Assembly (NCBI GenBank): GCA_902574425.1
Contig: CACGNA010000005.1
Coordinates: 1-61,574 of the forward strand
Source: an uncultured Prochlorococcus sp.
Lineage (GTDB): Bacteria; Cyanobacteriota; Cyanobacteriia; PCC-6307; Cyanobiaceae
Length of the DNA stretch: 61,574 nt
Reading direction: 5' to 3'
The first letter of the stretch is position 1. Every line of letters begins with the position of its first letter. The position numbers and the translations under genes are program-made. This document shows, in pieces, positions 30,341-40,014 of the stretch. A model generated the notes under the pieces. The model was not told the origin of the DNA and did not search any database. It saw nothing but the letters and a program-made list of their open reading frames with translations.

Positions 30341-30381
30341 AGGTAATTAGCATAACAGCTTATTAAAAATTAAGAGTAAGG

Positions 30382-31500
30382 CTAGCCTTTCGTCAAGTAT
30401 TGTTGCTCTTTGTTTTGTCCTTGCCACACAGGAACGGTGAAATGGAAGCACGAACCTACACCAACTTCAGATACGACCCATATTCTTCCTCCATGGACTT
30501 GTACTATTCTCCTGCATACAGATAACCCAATCCCAAATCCTGAAGTTCCTTCAGAAGTCTGTGGGAGCCTAACTCTATCCAAAAAAATTCTTTTTTGTTC
30601 GCTCAAAGGAATACCGACACCTTTGTCACAAATTGTTATTTCTACCCATTGATTTGTCTTATGGATCATTGTAATTTTTATTGCCCCAGAGTCTTTAGAA
30701 AATTTAATAGCATTTTCAATTAAATTTAAAAATACTTGCCTCATTCTTCTTTGATCTGCAAATACACTTGGCAGATCAGAGGGAATATCAGTATCAATTT
30801 CAATATTCCTTAATCTCCAGAGTTTTTCTAATTCGAGTATTACTTCAGCACTAATATTACCCAAATCAATTTTTTGAGGATTAAATAATGCTTCCCATTT
30901 AGTTGTTCCGACCTCTAAAAGATCCTGAGATAAGAGTTCAATTTCTTCTAGACGTCTTTTAATCACATCTTGTAATTTTGAAATATCTATTTGTCCAAGT
31001 TTTTGACTTTGAACAGCCAAAGTAGCAGCAGTTAATGGGGTTCTTAGTTCATGCGCGACCATTCTTAATAATCTTTCCTGAGATTCTATTCTTTTTGTTA
31101 ATGTCTCATTTTCTTGTCTTAAAACAAGAAGTTCGTCTTCAAGAAGAAATTCTTTTTGAGTTCTTATTGAATCAATTTTGGGTGGCTGCAAATTAATCCC
31201 TAGATTTTTTGTTAGACCTTCCTCTGTCCACCTTGGTAACCATTTCTGCAACTGAGAGAAAATATTACTTCCAGCAAATATTTGCTTTGGAGCTGGGGAA
31301 ACCTTTATAAGAGCAGGAATAGCAACTAATCTATGTAATTCGAGTAATTCTGGTTGTTCTCTGGGCTCAGAAATCTGAAGAGATATCTCAAATTCACAAT
31401 CATCTGATTCTAAATAAGCAATGAGGGACTTAATATCATTACTAGAAAGTTGATTTCTAGCTACTACAAGTATTAATTTTAGCTCTTTTTTATCATTCAA
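30382..31500 (-). CDS. sasA: Circadian output histidine kinase SasA
   Basis: Sensor kinase that binds KaiC through a KaiB-like N-terminal domain and phosphorylates the regulator RpaA. 372 aa. The thioredoxin-like domain covers about 7-95 ([10 protein letters not shown] to QKWLPRWT). The kinase has His150 in [13 protein letters not shown], the N box [11 protein letters not shown]1 CDKGVGIP and G2 [13 protein letters not shown]. No membrane segment. kai genes are not in the window. Prochlorococcus lacks KaiA, so it serves a reduced timer in this genus. tRNA-Glu lies just downstream. Confidence 0.94.
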   Translation of the reverse strand: MNDKKELKLILVVARNQLSSNDIKSLIAYLESDDCEFEISLQISEPREQPELLELHRLVAIPALIKVSPAPKQIFAGSNIFSQLQKWLPRWTEEGLTKNLGINLQPPKIDSIRTQKEFLLEDELLVLRQENETLTKRIESQERLLRMVAHELRTPLTAATLAVQSQKLGQIDISKLQDVIKRRLEEIELLSQDLLEVGTTKWEALFNPQKIDLGNISAEVILELEKLWRLRNIEIDTDIPSDLPSVFADQRRMRQVFLNLIENAIKFSKDSGAIKITMIHKTNQWVEITICDKGVGIPLSEQKRIFLDRVRLPQTSEGTSGFGIGLSVCRRIVQVHGGRIWVVSEVGVGSCFHFTVPVWQGQNKEQQYLTKG

Positions 31501-31606
31501 ATGATTTCCTCTGAAGTGTTGAAAAGCTGTTAATCCTTATAAACACATTAAGATATTTATTTTTATTCTACAGATAAGCTATGAAATAAATAGGACTTAT
31601 TTATAT

Positions 31607-32149
31607 ATGGATGTTATTAATCAAAAGAAAAATCTAAATTTTGGCGAAAATAATTCTCCTGAAATTAATTTGAATAGTAATTTAAAAAGATGGTTTTCAA
31701 GAAATATTGGATTATGGAAATCTAACAGAACATATTTTTTTGATGAAGTACAAAAAACTTATAATTTATGCATGAATATAAATATACAAGCTCTTGAGAA
31801 TAAATCTGAATGGGAGTCGCACTATAAATTCACCTGGTATCCAGAAAAAAAATATAATTTCTTTGAGGAAAATCCCCAATATAAAGAGCGTGGAGAAATG
31901 CGTGCATTCATAAAGGGGCACCAACTTATGAGGGAAAATTTTTATTTAAGTAATGATGCAGGTATTTCAAATATTAAACAAGTTGATGAACACGAAATGA
32001 TTTTTGAATCCTCTTATAAAGATTGGTATATTATTGAACATACTAGACTTGTAGATTTAGATAATTATAGATTCAGGGTTATATATTCATGGAATAAAAA
32101 TAAGTTAAAAATAGTAGAGAATCATCACGAAATAAAAATTATTAAGTAA
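31607..32149 (+). CDS. CpeS/CpcS-like lipocalin-fold protein
   Basis: 180 aa. The opening RWFSRNIGLWKSNRTYFF follows the pattern of phycobiliprotein lyases of the CpeS/CpcS type, where a short helix with G.W.S.R precedes the barrel. Later parts also align in order: GEMRAFIKGHQLMRENFY, then EMIFESSYKDWYIIEHTRLVDLDNYRFRVIYSW, with the arginine-rich strand. No signal peptide. Such proteins attach bilins to phycobiliproteins, but nothing of that kind is encoded nearby, and the match is by motif only. It could be a divergent relative with another ligand. Confidence 0.5.
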   Translation: MDVINQKKNLNFGENNSPEINLNSNLKRWFSRNIGLWKSNRTYFFDEVQKTYNLCMNINIQALENKSEWESHYKFTWYPEKKYNFFEENPQYKERGEMRAFIKGHQLMRENFYLSNDAGISNIKQVDEHEMIFESSYKDWYIIEHTRLVDLDNYRFRVIYSWNKNKLKIVENHHEIKIIK

Positions 32150-32211
32150 GTCTTTTTTATAGACTAATATTAAAAAGAAAAATGTTATCTTGTATTAAAT
32201 ATTATTAGTTA

Positions 32212-32652
32212 ATGGATATTAATTTTTATTCAACAAGAATTCTTAAATTGTTAGGAATTAGCCTTATTCTTCCATTTATATTTATAGAGATTAATACAAT
32301 AAATAGACAAATCAAAGCCGAAAATAATTTAATTGCTGCTTCTGAGAAAGACCTTTTCTTATATCGACAAATGGGTGCATCTTATCTTTGTATAGCTTCA
32401 AAAGCTGAGGTTGATTTTAAAAAAGGTCTTGGTATTGCTAGTGCTACCTTTGCAAATGTAATAATTGGCAAGCATGGAGGTGCTATTAAAGAATTAGGAA
32501 GCAAAAAACTTGACGAAAAAAAGTTATATAACGCAGGTACATTTCAGATTGTTGGAAGTGCACTTAATATTTGTCCTGAAAGCATTCCAAAGAATATAAA
32601 AAATGATTATGAAAAAAGGTTAAAGAAACTTGTAAAGGAAAGCAAAAAATAA
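32212..32652 (+). CDS. Secreted or membrane-anchored unknown protein
   Basis: 146 aa, no family recognised. N-terminal hydrophobic segment at about 12-27 (LKLLGISLILPFIFIE) looks like a signal peptide or anchor, with a possible cleavage around QIKAENN. The mature part has two cysteines (YLCIAS and NICPES), a glycine-rich stretch (KHGGAIKELGSKKL) and a lysine-rich helical C-terminus. The frame ends 17 bases from the convergent prs stop. The pattern YRQMGASYLCIASKAEVDFKKGLGIA may be a recognisable family signature in a search. Confidence 0.65.
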   Translation: MDINFYSTRILKLLGISLILPFIFIEINTINRQIKAENNLIAASEKDLFLYRQMGASYLCIASKAEVDFKKGLGIASATFANVIIGKHGGAIKELGSKKLDEKKLYNAGTFQIVGSALNICPESIPKNIKNDYEKRLKKLVKESKK

Positions 32653-32669
32653 TTTTATTAAATTAATGA

Positions 32670-33665
32670 TCATCTGAACATTGAGCTAACAGAACTTTCT
32701 TCGTGTATTCTCCAAATAGCTTCACCAAGCATATTTGCCACAGAAAGTACTTTTAACTGTGGGAAATTATCATTGACAATAACTGGTATGCTGTTAGTCA
32801 CTATAACTTGTTCAAAAAGATCCTTAGTACTTAATCTTTCATAAGAAGGAGGAGAAAATACAGCATGTGAAGCACATGCAAATATTCTATTAGCCCCTTC
32901 TTTTTTTAATAAATTAGCTCCAGAACAAATCGTGCCGCCCGTGTCTATCATATCGTCTATAAGAATTGCCGTTTTACCTTTAACTTCTCCAATAACTGTA
33001 AGACTTTCAGCGATATTATGAGCTGATCTCCTTTTATCAATTATCGCCAAAGGAGCATCTTTCATTAATTTTGCGAATGCTCTTGCTCTAGCCACTCCGC
33101 CTACATCAGGAGAGACAACTACAACTTCCTCTAAATTTAAACTTTCTAAATAATCAATTAATACTGGTGAACCATAAATATGATCACAAGGTATATCAAA
33201 ATAACCTTGTATTTGAGCTGAATGTAAATCCATAGCAAGAACTCTGTCAACTCCAGACTTCTCTAGTAAATTAGCAGTTAGTTTTGCAGTTATAGATTCT
33301 CTACCAGAAGTCTTTCTGTCTGCCCTTGCATATCCAAAATAAGGTATTACGGCCGTTATTTGCCTAGCAGAGGCCCTCTTACAGGCATCAACCATAATCA
33401 TAAGTTCCATTAAACTATCGTTTACAGGAGCGCATGTAGGTTGTATTAGAAATACATCGCAACCTCTAATAGATTGCTGAATCTGCACATAAAGTTCTCC
33501 ATCAGCAAATCTTTTAGATACTAAAGGTACATTTTTAATCCCTAAGTATGATGCAATTTCTTCAGCTAGTTTAGGATTTGTTGTTCCACTTACTAGCCTT
33601 AATCTACTATTAGTTAGATTAAAATTAGATTCTTTATTTTGCACTGCCGTGATAAAACTTGTCAC
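32670..33665 (-). CDS. prs: Ribose-phosphate pyrophosphokinase
   Basis: Makes PRPP from ribose-5-phosphate and ATP for purine, pyrimidine, histidine, tryptophan and NAD synthesis. 331 aa. Seen: RLVSGTTNPKLAEEIASYLG at the N-terminus, the metal/substrate loop MDLHSAQIQGYFDIP, the flexible loop VSPDVGGVARARAFA, and the PRPP-binding ILIDDMIDTGGTICSG. The first about 17 residues are an extension before the usual start, so translation may begin at a later codon, but no better Met is close. Upstream lies a 256-base gap shared with malQ. Confidence 0.96.
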   Translation of the reverse strand: MTSFITAVQNKESNFNLTNSRLRLVSGTTNPKLAEEIASYLGIKNVPLVSKRFADGELYVQIQQSIRGCDVFLIQPTCAPVNDSLMELMIMVDACKRASARQITAVIPYFGYARADRKTSGRESITAKLTANLLEKSGVDRVLAMDLHSAQIQGYFDIPCDHIYGSPVLIDYLESLNLEEVVVVSPDVGGVARARAFAKLMKDAPLAIIDKRRSAHNIAESLTVIGEVKGKTAILIDDMIDTGGTICSGANLLKKEGANRIFACASHAVFSPPSYERLSTKDLFEQVIVTNSIPVIVNDNFPQLKVLSVANMLGEAIWRIHEESSVSSMFR

Positions 33666-33821
33666 GAAATTAGCACTATAAAACTATATTCTTATCGTAG
33701 TCGTTTATTAGAATTTCGCAAAAGATAATGACTAGATCTTTTCAAAAAACATATCTCTTGAGCAAAATATAAAATAAAGTCGATCAAAAATCAGAATTTA
33801 TTTTTAATTCAGCCATAAAAC

Positions 33822-33844
33822 AATTGGCATAATATTTGTCAATT
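33822..33844. promoter_or_regulatory. Inverted repeat in the prs-malQ gap
   Basis: AATTGGCA and TGTCAATT (8-base arms, one mismatch) flank TAATATT, about 78 bases before the malQ ATG. The centre contains a -10-like TAATAT, so this could be a promoter with an operator around it. The rest of 33666-33921 shows no ORF, tRNA or GC-rich hairpin. Weak evidence. Confidence 0.25.
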
Positions 33845-33921
33845 AAAAAAAATTTGTATATCGTTGAATTTAGAGAATTAATAACAATTTAATTGTAAAG
33901 AATCAAAATATAATTAAAAAC

Positions 33922-35442
33922 ATGCCTATACAAAAAGTTCTTACAAAAAAATCATTAGGAGTACTTATGCATCCTTCAAGTATACCAGGAGGAAGAATAT
34001 GTGGAACTTTTGGTAGGGGGGCTAAAGAGTGGATAAAAACGCTTCATAAGCATGGGATAGAATACTGGCAATTTTTACCTCTTACACCTACTGATTCTAC
34101 AGGGTCTCCATATAGTTCACCATCTAGTTTTGCACTGAATCCATGGTTTCTAGATATAGATGATTTAATCGATAAAGGTTTTATTTTCATTTCTAATAAA
34201 GAAGATTTAGGACCCACAAATCAGAATAAGAATCATTTTGATTTTGATTTTGCGGATGATTTAACAAAAAAATTAGGTCACCTCCTTTTGCAAGGTTGGA
34301 GTTCCCAATCTGAAGGGAGAAAACTTGATTTTTTCAACTGGGTTAGTAAGAATTCTTGGGTTGAAGATTACGCAACATTTGTTGTTATCAGGGAAGCATT
34401 TAATATGTTGCCTTGGTGGCAATGGCCTAAAGAATTTAAAATAAAAAACAACAAGTTTTTAAAATCATGGATTAAGAAAAAAAGTGAAGAGATACTTATT
34501 AAAAAATTAATACAGTGGCATTTAGATGAGCAATGGAGCGTAATTAAAAACTTTGCAAAATCAAGGAATATTAAGTTAATAGGTGATTTACCCTTTTATG
34601 TTTCTAGGGATAGCGCAGACGTATGGAGTAATAAATCACTATTTTCAATTTTTAAAAATGGAGATTTAATCTTTCAAAGTGGTGTACCTCCTGATTATTT
34701 TTCATCAACGGGACAATTATGGGGGACCCCAACTTACTTTTGGGCAAAACATAAAAAGACTAATTTCGATTGGTGGAGAAAAAGATTTAAAAGGCAATTT
34801 GAACTTGTGGACCTATTGAGATTGGATCATTTCAGAGGTTTAGCAGGTTACTGGAGAGTTAATGGCAATTCTAAATCGGCAATTTGTGGCAAATGGATAA
34901 ATTCTCCAGGTAGAACACTATTAAATAAACTAAAAAAAGATTTAAGGGATGACTATCTACCAATTATCGCGGAGGATCTCGGAGTAATAACACCAGATGT
35001 GGAGAAATTAAGGAGAAATTTTGAACTGCCCGGCATGAAAATATTGCAATTCGCTTTTGATGGCAACGAAGATAACCCGTATTTACCTAAGAATATTGAA
35101 GGAGAAAATTGGGTTGTTTATACAGGTACTCATGACAACTCTACTTCCCTATCATGGTGGGAATGTTTAGATAATGAATCCAAAACAAGAATAAAAAATG
35201 AGTATAAATTTTCAGAAAATCCTTCTTGGAGTTTAATAGAAATTGGCATGAGCACAAATGCTAATCTCTTTATCGCCCCAATACAAGATATATTATCTCT
35301 AGATGACACAAGTAGATTAAATAGACCAGGGACTACAAAAAATAACTGGAAATGGAAGTTAAATAAACCTATAGAAGAAATAGAAGACAATATTAGACTG
35401 TTTAGTGATCTAGGTAATAATTTTGGGAGAACTAGAAAATAG
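33922..35442 (+). CDS. malQ: 4-alpha-glucanotransferase
   Basis: GH77 amylomaltase that transfers glucan segments during glycogen turnover; 506 aa, standard for the bacterial/plant D-enzyme type. Motifs in order: YWQFLPLTPTDSTGSPYSSPSSFA, GDLPFYVSRDSADVW, nucleophile region LLRLDHFRGLAGYW, acid/base region IIAEDLGVITPDV, and VVYTGTHDNST. It stands alone on the plus strand between prs and the convergent helix-turn-helix gene, and works with the GH57 branching enzyme at 16262. Confidence 0.95.
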   Translation: MPIQKVLTKKSLGVLMHPSSIPGGRICGTFGRGAKEWIKTLHKHGIEYWQFLPLTPTDSTGSPYSSPSSFALNPWFLDIDDLIDKGFIFISNKEDLGPTNQNKNHFDFDFADDLTKKLGHLLLQGWSSQSEGRKLDFFNWVSKNSWVEDYATFVVIREAFNMLPWWQWPKEFKIKNNKFLKSWIKKKSEEILIKKLIQWHLDEQWSVIKNFAKSRNIKLIGDLPFYVSRDSADVWSNKSLFSIFKNGDLIFQSGVPPDYFSSTGQLWGTPTYFWAKHKKTNFDWWRKRFKRQFELVDLLRLDHFRGLAGYWRVNGNSKSAICGKWINSPGRTLLNKLKKDLRDDYLPIIAEDLGVITPDVEKLRRNFELPGMKILQFAFDGNEDNPYLPKNIEGENWVVYTGTHDNSTSLSWWECLDNESKTRIKNEYKFSENPSWSLIEIGMSTNANLFIAPIQDILSLDDTSRLNRPGTTKNNWKWKLNKPIEEIEDNIRLFSDLGNNFGRTRK

Positions 35443-35456
35443 TGATTCATTGAAAG

Positions 35457-35942
35457 TTATTTATCAATGATTTTATTTTCCATATTTTGAATCTCTATAA
35501 CATTTACATTTAAAACAAAGTATCTCTTTAATATAAATATAGTTAGAACTAATATAAAAAAATACAAAAGACTTCCCTGCCAACTATTTATAAGATCGAA
35601 TTTGCTAACAAGAAAATCCTTTTCCCCTTTCTTAAAAATTTCTTTTTCTCTAATTGCTAATTTTATTAATGTATTTTTTTTTAAAACTAAGCATTCTTCT
35701 AATTTAATTAATATAGATCTTATAAAGGGATACTTAGGCCTAATATTTTTATTATTATTTTCAATAGAATTTATTGTTTGTTCAGGAATTTTTGAAATAT
35801 GTGACAATTCTTGTATTGTTAGTTTTTGTTGGATTCTTGCTTCTTTTACTAACTTCGCAATTTCCTTATACTGATCAACTACTCCATGATTCAAGTCTTT
35901 ATTCTTATTAGTTTTTTTATAGAATAAAAAATGATTTTTCAA
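35457..35942 (-). CDS. XRE-type helix-turn-helix protein with one membrane anchor (RodZ-like)
   Basis: 161 aa. An XRE/Cro helix-turn-helix lies at about 24-80 (YKEIAKLVKEARIQQKLTIQELSHISKIPEQTINSIEN), followed by a basic linker and a single hydrophobic span at about 128-146 (SLLYFFILVLTIFILKRYF), with a 15-residue tail outside. This is the layout of RodZ, which links MreB to the membrane, but the periplasmic beta domain of RodZ is missing. It may be a reduced RodZ or an anchored regulator. Convergent with malQ (14 bases). Confidence 0.7.
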   Translation of the reverse strand: MKNHFLFYKKTNKNKDLNHGVVDQYKEIAKLVKEARIQQKLTIQELSHISKIPEQTINSIENNNKNIRPKYPFIRSILIKLEECLVLKKNTLIKLAIREKEIFKKGEKDFLVSKFDLINSWQGSLLYFFILVLTIFILKRYFVLNVNVIEIQNMENKIIDK

Positions 35943-36014
35943 AATATTTATAGTAGTTTAATTAATTTTAATCAAATAAAAAAATTAGTTAATTACTATT
36001 TATAAATATAAAAA

Positions 36015-37673
36015 CTAAACTGGGGAGATAATATTCTTAACTGCACTTTTTGCAATATTCAAAGGGCTAAATGTATCTCTAATTAAACCTAAAAGTTTTT
36101 TTGCATCAGTTAATTCTAATTTATCATCTTTTAAAAGGCTTAAAAGAAGATTTTTCCTAACTTCGGATCCTTTTTTACTAACAAATAATTTCAATCCAGC
36201 ATTGGCAACTGGTATTAGGTCTGAATTAATATTTTCAGAATCTTTAAATAAAATATTAAGTAAACTTTGAACTTTTTCTATTTGGATTCGACCTTTTTTA
36301 TCAAAAACTACTTCTAAAAGAATTTCTAAAATCTCTTCAGAATTATCAGTGAGTAGTTTTTTCGCTATATAGGGATATGCGATTTTTAAAATTTTAAATT
36401 CGGGATCTAGTCTTAAGGCCAAACCTTCTTGACTAACAACAGCTCTTATTATCAACGCAAACCTACTGGGAACCCTAAATGGATAAGAATACATTAGTTT
36501 TGAAAATTTATCCGTTACATTTTTAAGATTAAAATTGCCAACCTCAGCACTTAGTGATCCTCCTAAAACTTCTTTTAATGGTTCAACAAGTTTTTGAAGA
36601 TCTTGTTCTTTGGTTAAAAAACCTAATTTCTGAAAATCTTTTGCAAGAAGATAATATTCATCATTTATTATATGAACAATAGCTTTAATGAGAGTAAGTC
36701 TATCTGAATTTGTAATTGTATCCATCATTCCGAAATCTACATAAGCTAAATTTCCACAATCTGCATTTCCTCCTTTGAGAGCAAACATATTCCCAGGGTG
36801 TGGGTCAGCATGAAAATATCCATATTCAAATAATTGCTGAAGACCACTGATTACACAAGTTTTTATAAAAGAGGAAGGTACTAAATTATTTTCCTCCAAT
36901 AAAGCCCGATCTCTTAACTTAACGCCATCAATCCAAGAGGTTGTAATAATTCTCTTAGATGAAAACTGTTTTTCCAATTTAGGTATAAAAACATTAGGGT
37001 TATCTTTGAATAAATCTGCAAACTTTAAAGCGTTTTCACCCTCTTTTTCATAGTCAATTTCATCAAAAAGTGCCTTGCCGAATTCATCTATTATTTCTCC
37101 AATTCCAACACCTATATTTAATGGTAAAAATGGTGACGAAAAAGTTGCTAAAAACCTTAATATTACAATATCTCTTCTTATAAGAAAGTACAAATTTGGC
37201 CTCTGTACTTTCACAGCTACATAAGTATTATTTTTTGTTTTAGTTTTATAAACCATACCTAAACTTGCTGAAGCGATAGGACTATCAGGGAACTCATCAA
37301 ATAATTCATTAGGTGACGCCCCAAGTTCCTCTTCAATAATTTTTAAAGCAATTTTGTGATCAAATGCTGGGAGATTATCCTGTAAGTTTGTAAGTTCTGT
37401 CAGCCAATCTTGTCTAACAAGATCTGGTCTAGTTGAAAGTGCCTGGCCTAATTTTATAAAACATGGACCTAAATCTTTTATTACATCGAAAAGATATTTT
37501 GACAGATTTTTTTGTACATTTTTATTTTTACTGTTACCTTGAAAAAGTATTCTTAAAAAAAGAAAAATAAAAGTTAAAAGGATATATAAAACTCTTGGGA
37601 TGAAAATCCATGGTCTCAAAATTAACCAAATCAAGTCACCTTTTACTGAATATTTCGAATAAGATCTTGTCAT
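36015..37673 (-). CDS. AarF/ABC1/UbiB-family atypical kinase
   Basis: 552 aa member of the ABC1 (UbiB/ADCK) family, linked to prenylquinone metabolism and, in plastids, to plastoglobules. The family's KxGQ motif is at Lys74-Gln77 in CFIKLGQALSTRPDL; the ATP lysine lies in YVAVKVQRPN; HADPHPGN and AYVDFGMMD are the catalytic and metal motifs. An N-terminal hydrophobic segment (about 24-44) may attach it to the membrane. Substrate unknown. Divergent from the PLP decarboxylase gene across 64 bases. Confidence 0.92.
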   Translation of the reverse strand: MTRSYSKYSVKGDLIWLILRPWIFIPRVLYILLTFIFLFLRILFQGNSKNKNVQKNLSKYLFDVIKDLGPCFIKLGQALSTRPDLVRQDWLTELTNLQDNLPAFDHKIALKIIEEELGASPNELFDEFPDSPIASASLGMVYKTKTKNNTYVAVKVQRPNLYFLIRRDIVILRFLATFSSPFLPLNIGVGIGEIIDEFGKALFDEIDYEKEGENALKFADLFKDNPNVFIPKLEKQFSSKRIITTSWIDGVKLRDRALLEENNLVPSSFIKTCVISGLQQLFEYGYFHADPHPGNMFALKGGNADCGNLAYVDFGMMDTITNSDRLTLIKAIVHIINDEYYLLAKDFQKLGFLTKEQDLQKLVEPLKEVLGGSLSAEVGNFNLKNVTDKFSKLMYSYPFRVPSRFALIIRAVVSQEGLALRLDPEFKILKIAYPYIAKKLLTDNSEEILEILLEVVFDKKGRIQIEKVQSLLNILFKDSENINSDLIPVANAGLKLFVSKKGSEVRKNLLLSLLKDDKLELTDAKKLLGLIRDTFSPLNIAKSAVKNIISPV

Positions 37674-37737
37674 TAAAGTTAAAAAATATCAAAGAAGAAT
37701 TCCATTTAGTTCATTCTATATATGTCAACAATACTTT

Positions 37738-39129
37738 ATGAGTATTTCATCTTTTCTAACTAAAAAGTTTTTAAAGTCACTTTTCTTTCCTGCTCATAAC
37801 CGAGGGGCAGCTTTACCCAAGAAATTAGTGCAATTATTAAAAAATCAACCTGGGTATTGGGACTTGCCGGAACTACCAGAGATAGGTTCACCACTATCCC
37901 AAAACGGATTAATTGCCAAAACCCAAAGAGAATTCTCTGAAAAATTTGGAGCAAAACGATGTTTTTTTGGAGTCAATGGAGCCTCTGGATTAATACAATC
38001 AGCGGTAATTGCAATGGCAAAACCTGGAGAATCTATTCTGATGCCAAGAAATGTTCATATAAGTGTTATAAAAATCTGTGCGATGCAGAACATACATCCA
38101 ATATTCTTTGACCTAGATTTTTCATCAGAAACCGGGCATTACAAACCAATAACAAAAAACTGGTTGAAAAATGTATTTAAGAAAATAAATTTTATTGAAA
38201 AAAAAATTGTAGGGGTAATTCTTGTAAGTCCTTCTTATCATGGTTATGCAGGAGATTTAGAGCCTTTAATAGATCTTTGTCATCAAAAAAGTCTACCTGT
38301 TTTGGTTGATGAAGCCCATGGTTCTTATTTCCTTTTTTGTGAAAACCTTAACCTACCAAAATCCGCTTTAATATCAAACGCTGATTTAGTCGTTCACTCA
38401 TTGCATAAATCGCTAAATGGTTTAACTCAAACTGCTGCACTTTGGTACAAAGGGAATCTAGTAAATGAGCAAAATTTAATCAAGAGTATTAATTTGTTGC
38501 AAACTACTAGTCCAAGTTCCTTATTACTTTCATCTTGTGAAGAGTCTATTAAAGACTGGCTTAATAAAAAAAGTTTATCAAAATATCAAAAAAGAATTTT
38601 AGAGGCAAAAACTATCTACAAAAAATTAATCCAAAAGAATATTCCTCTTATAGAAACCCAAGATCCATTAAAAATAGTATTGAATACCTCTAAGGCTGGA
38701 ATTGATGGTTTTACTGCTGATAAATTTTTTTATAAAAATGGTCTTATTGCTGAATTACCCGAAATGATGACTCTAACTTTTTGCTTGGGATTTGCGAATC
38801 AAAAAGATTTTATTAATATATTTGAAAAGTTATGGAATAAATTACTATTAAATTCTAAAAAATCAAAAAGTTTAGAAGTGCTCCAATCGCCCTTTAAATT
38901 AGTTCAAGAACCTGACATTGAAATTGGAATTGCTTGGAGGAGTGAAACTAGGAGTATGCCTTTCTCGCAATCATTAAATAAAATTTCTGGAGAAATTATT
39001 TGCCCTTATCCCCCTGGGATTCCTCTACTAGTTCCTGGGGAAAAAATTGACCTCGATAGGTTTAATTGGATAAATAATCAAAGTTTATGCAACAAAGATC
39101 TGGTAAATTTTAATATAAGAGTTATATAA
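37738..39129 (+). CDS. Short Orn/Lys/Arg-decarboxylase-family PLP enzyme
   Basis: 463 aa fold-type I enzyme. The PLP lysine is Lys224 in VVHSLHKSLNGLTQ, preceded by VDEAHGSYF (Asp191), and PAHNRGAALP near residue 18 is the family's N-terminal signature. The N-terminal wing domain of the larger E. coli decarboxylases is absent, as in the SpeA-like short class of Gram-positives and cyanobacteria. The C-terminal PFSQSLNKISGEIICPYPPGIPLLVPGE is typical. Arginine, lysine or ornithine as substrate cannot be decided. cdsA follows after 15 bases. Confidence 0.88.
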   Translation: MSISSFLTKKFLKSLFFPAHNRGAALPKKLVQLLKNQPGYWDLPELPEIGSPLSQNGLIAKTQREFSEKFGAKRCFFGVNGASGLIQSAVIAMAKPGESILMPRNVHISVIKICAMQNIHPIFFDLDFSSETGHYKPITKNWLKNVFKKINFIEKKIVGVILVSPSYHGYAGDLEPLIDLCHQKSLPVLVDEAHGSYFLFCENLNLPKSALISNADLVVHSLHKSLNGLTQTAALWYKGNLVNEQNLIKSINLLQTTSPSSLLLSSCEESIKDWLNKKSLSKYQKRILEAKTIYKKLIQKNIPLIETQDPLKIVLNTSKAGIDGFTADKFFYKNGLIAELPEMMTLTFCLGFANQKDFINIFEKLWNKLLLNSKKSKSLEVLQSPFKLVQEPDIEIGIAWRSETRSMPFSQSLNKISGEIICPYPPGIPLLVPGEKIDLDRFNWINNQSLCNKDLVNFNIRVI

Positions 39130-39144
39130 ACATAGAAATTTGAT

Positions 39145-40002
39145 ATGAGATTAAGAAGCGGATTACTTATAGGAATATTTGGTTTAATTGTTGTTTTATT
39201 GGGAGGATGGTTTTTTACATTAGCAACAGCGTTGCTTACTTATTTAGCATTATTGGAATTTTTTAGAATGGCAGAATTTAAAGGAATAAAACCTGCCACA
39301 AAAACTACATTATTTTCATCTTTCGTTATTATAGTTTCTACTTATCTTGAGACCATAGGTTTGCTTGAAGGAGAAATATCAAATTCAATTTTGCCTATCT
39401 GTTCAGTGGGAATATGCACTTGGTTACTTTTGCAACCAAAACCTGGAACAATTTCAGATATTGCAGCTTCTATTTTTGGTTTATTCTATTTAGGTTTTTT
39501 ACCTAGTTACTGGATTAAGTTAAGGGGATTAGAGTCAGTGATAATAAGTTCTAATCAAGGTTTTATTTCGTTTGAAAACTTATCAAATACTACAGGTTTA
39601 AATTTAACTTTAACTTCTTGTTTTTTGATTGTAGCTAGTGATATTGGTTCTTATTTCGTTGGGAAGTCATTTGGTAAAAAATCTCTTTCGCCAATATCTC
39701 CTAGCAAAACAATAGAAGGTTTAATTGGAGGAATATCCTGTTCAATTTTATTAGCAATATTTTTCGCATTTTTACTGAAATGGGAAAATCCATTTTTAAT
39801 TGGAATTTTGTATGGAATTTTAACTTCTCTTATGGCATTAGTTGGAGATTTAATTGAATCAATGATGAAGAGAGATGCAAAAATAAAAGATTCCGGAACT
39901 TTTTTACCGGGACATGGAGGTATTCTTGACAGAATTGACAGCTATATATTCACTCCATCTGTTTTATATTACATTTTTATAATTCTCAAGTATCTAAATT
40001 AA
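39145..40002 (+). CDS. cdsA: Phosphatidate cytidylyltransferase
   Basis: Integral membrane enzyme making CDP-diacylglycerol from phosphatidate and CTP, the precursor of phosphatidylglycerol, the only major phospholipid of thylakoids. 285 aa with about eight hydrophobic segments. The CdsA signature is at the C-terminus: LSPISPSKTIEGLIGG, then VGDLIESMMKRDAKIKDSG and LPGHGGILDRIDSY. It lies 15 bases after the decarboxylase gene, likely one transcript, and converges with a hydrolase gene 12 bases away. Confidence 0.95.
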   Translation: MRLRSGLLIGIFGLIVVLLGGWFFTLATALLTYLALLEFFRMAEFKGIKPATKTTLFSSFVIIVSTYLETIGLLEGEISNSILPICSVGICTWLLLQPKPGTISDIAASIFGLFYLGFLPSYWIKLRGLESVIISSNQGFISFENLSNTTGLNLTLTSCFLIVASDIGSYFVGKSFGKKSLSPISPSKTIEGLIGGISCSILLAIFFAFLLKWENPFLIGILYGILTSLMALVGDLIESMMKRDAKIKDSGTFLPGHGGILDRIDSYIFTPSVLYYIFIILKYLN

Positions 40003-40014
40003 TTATTATATTTT

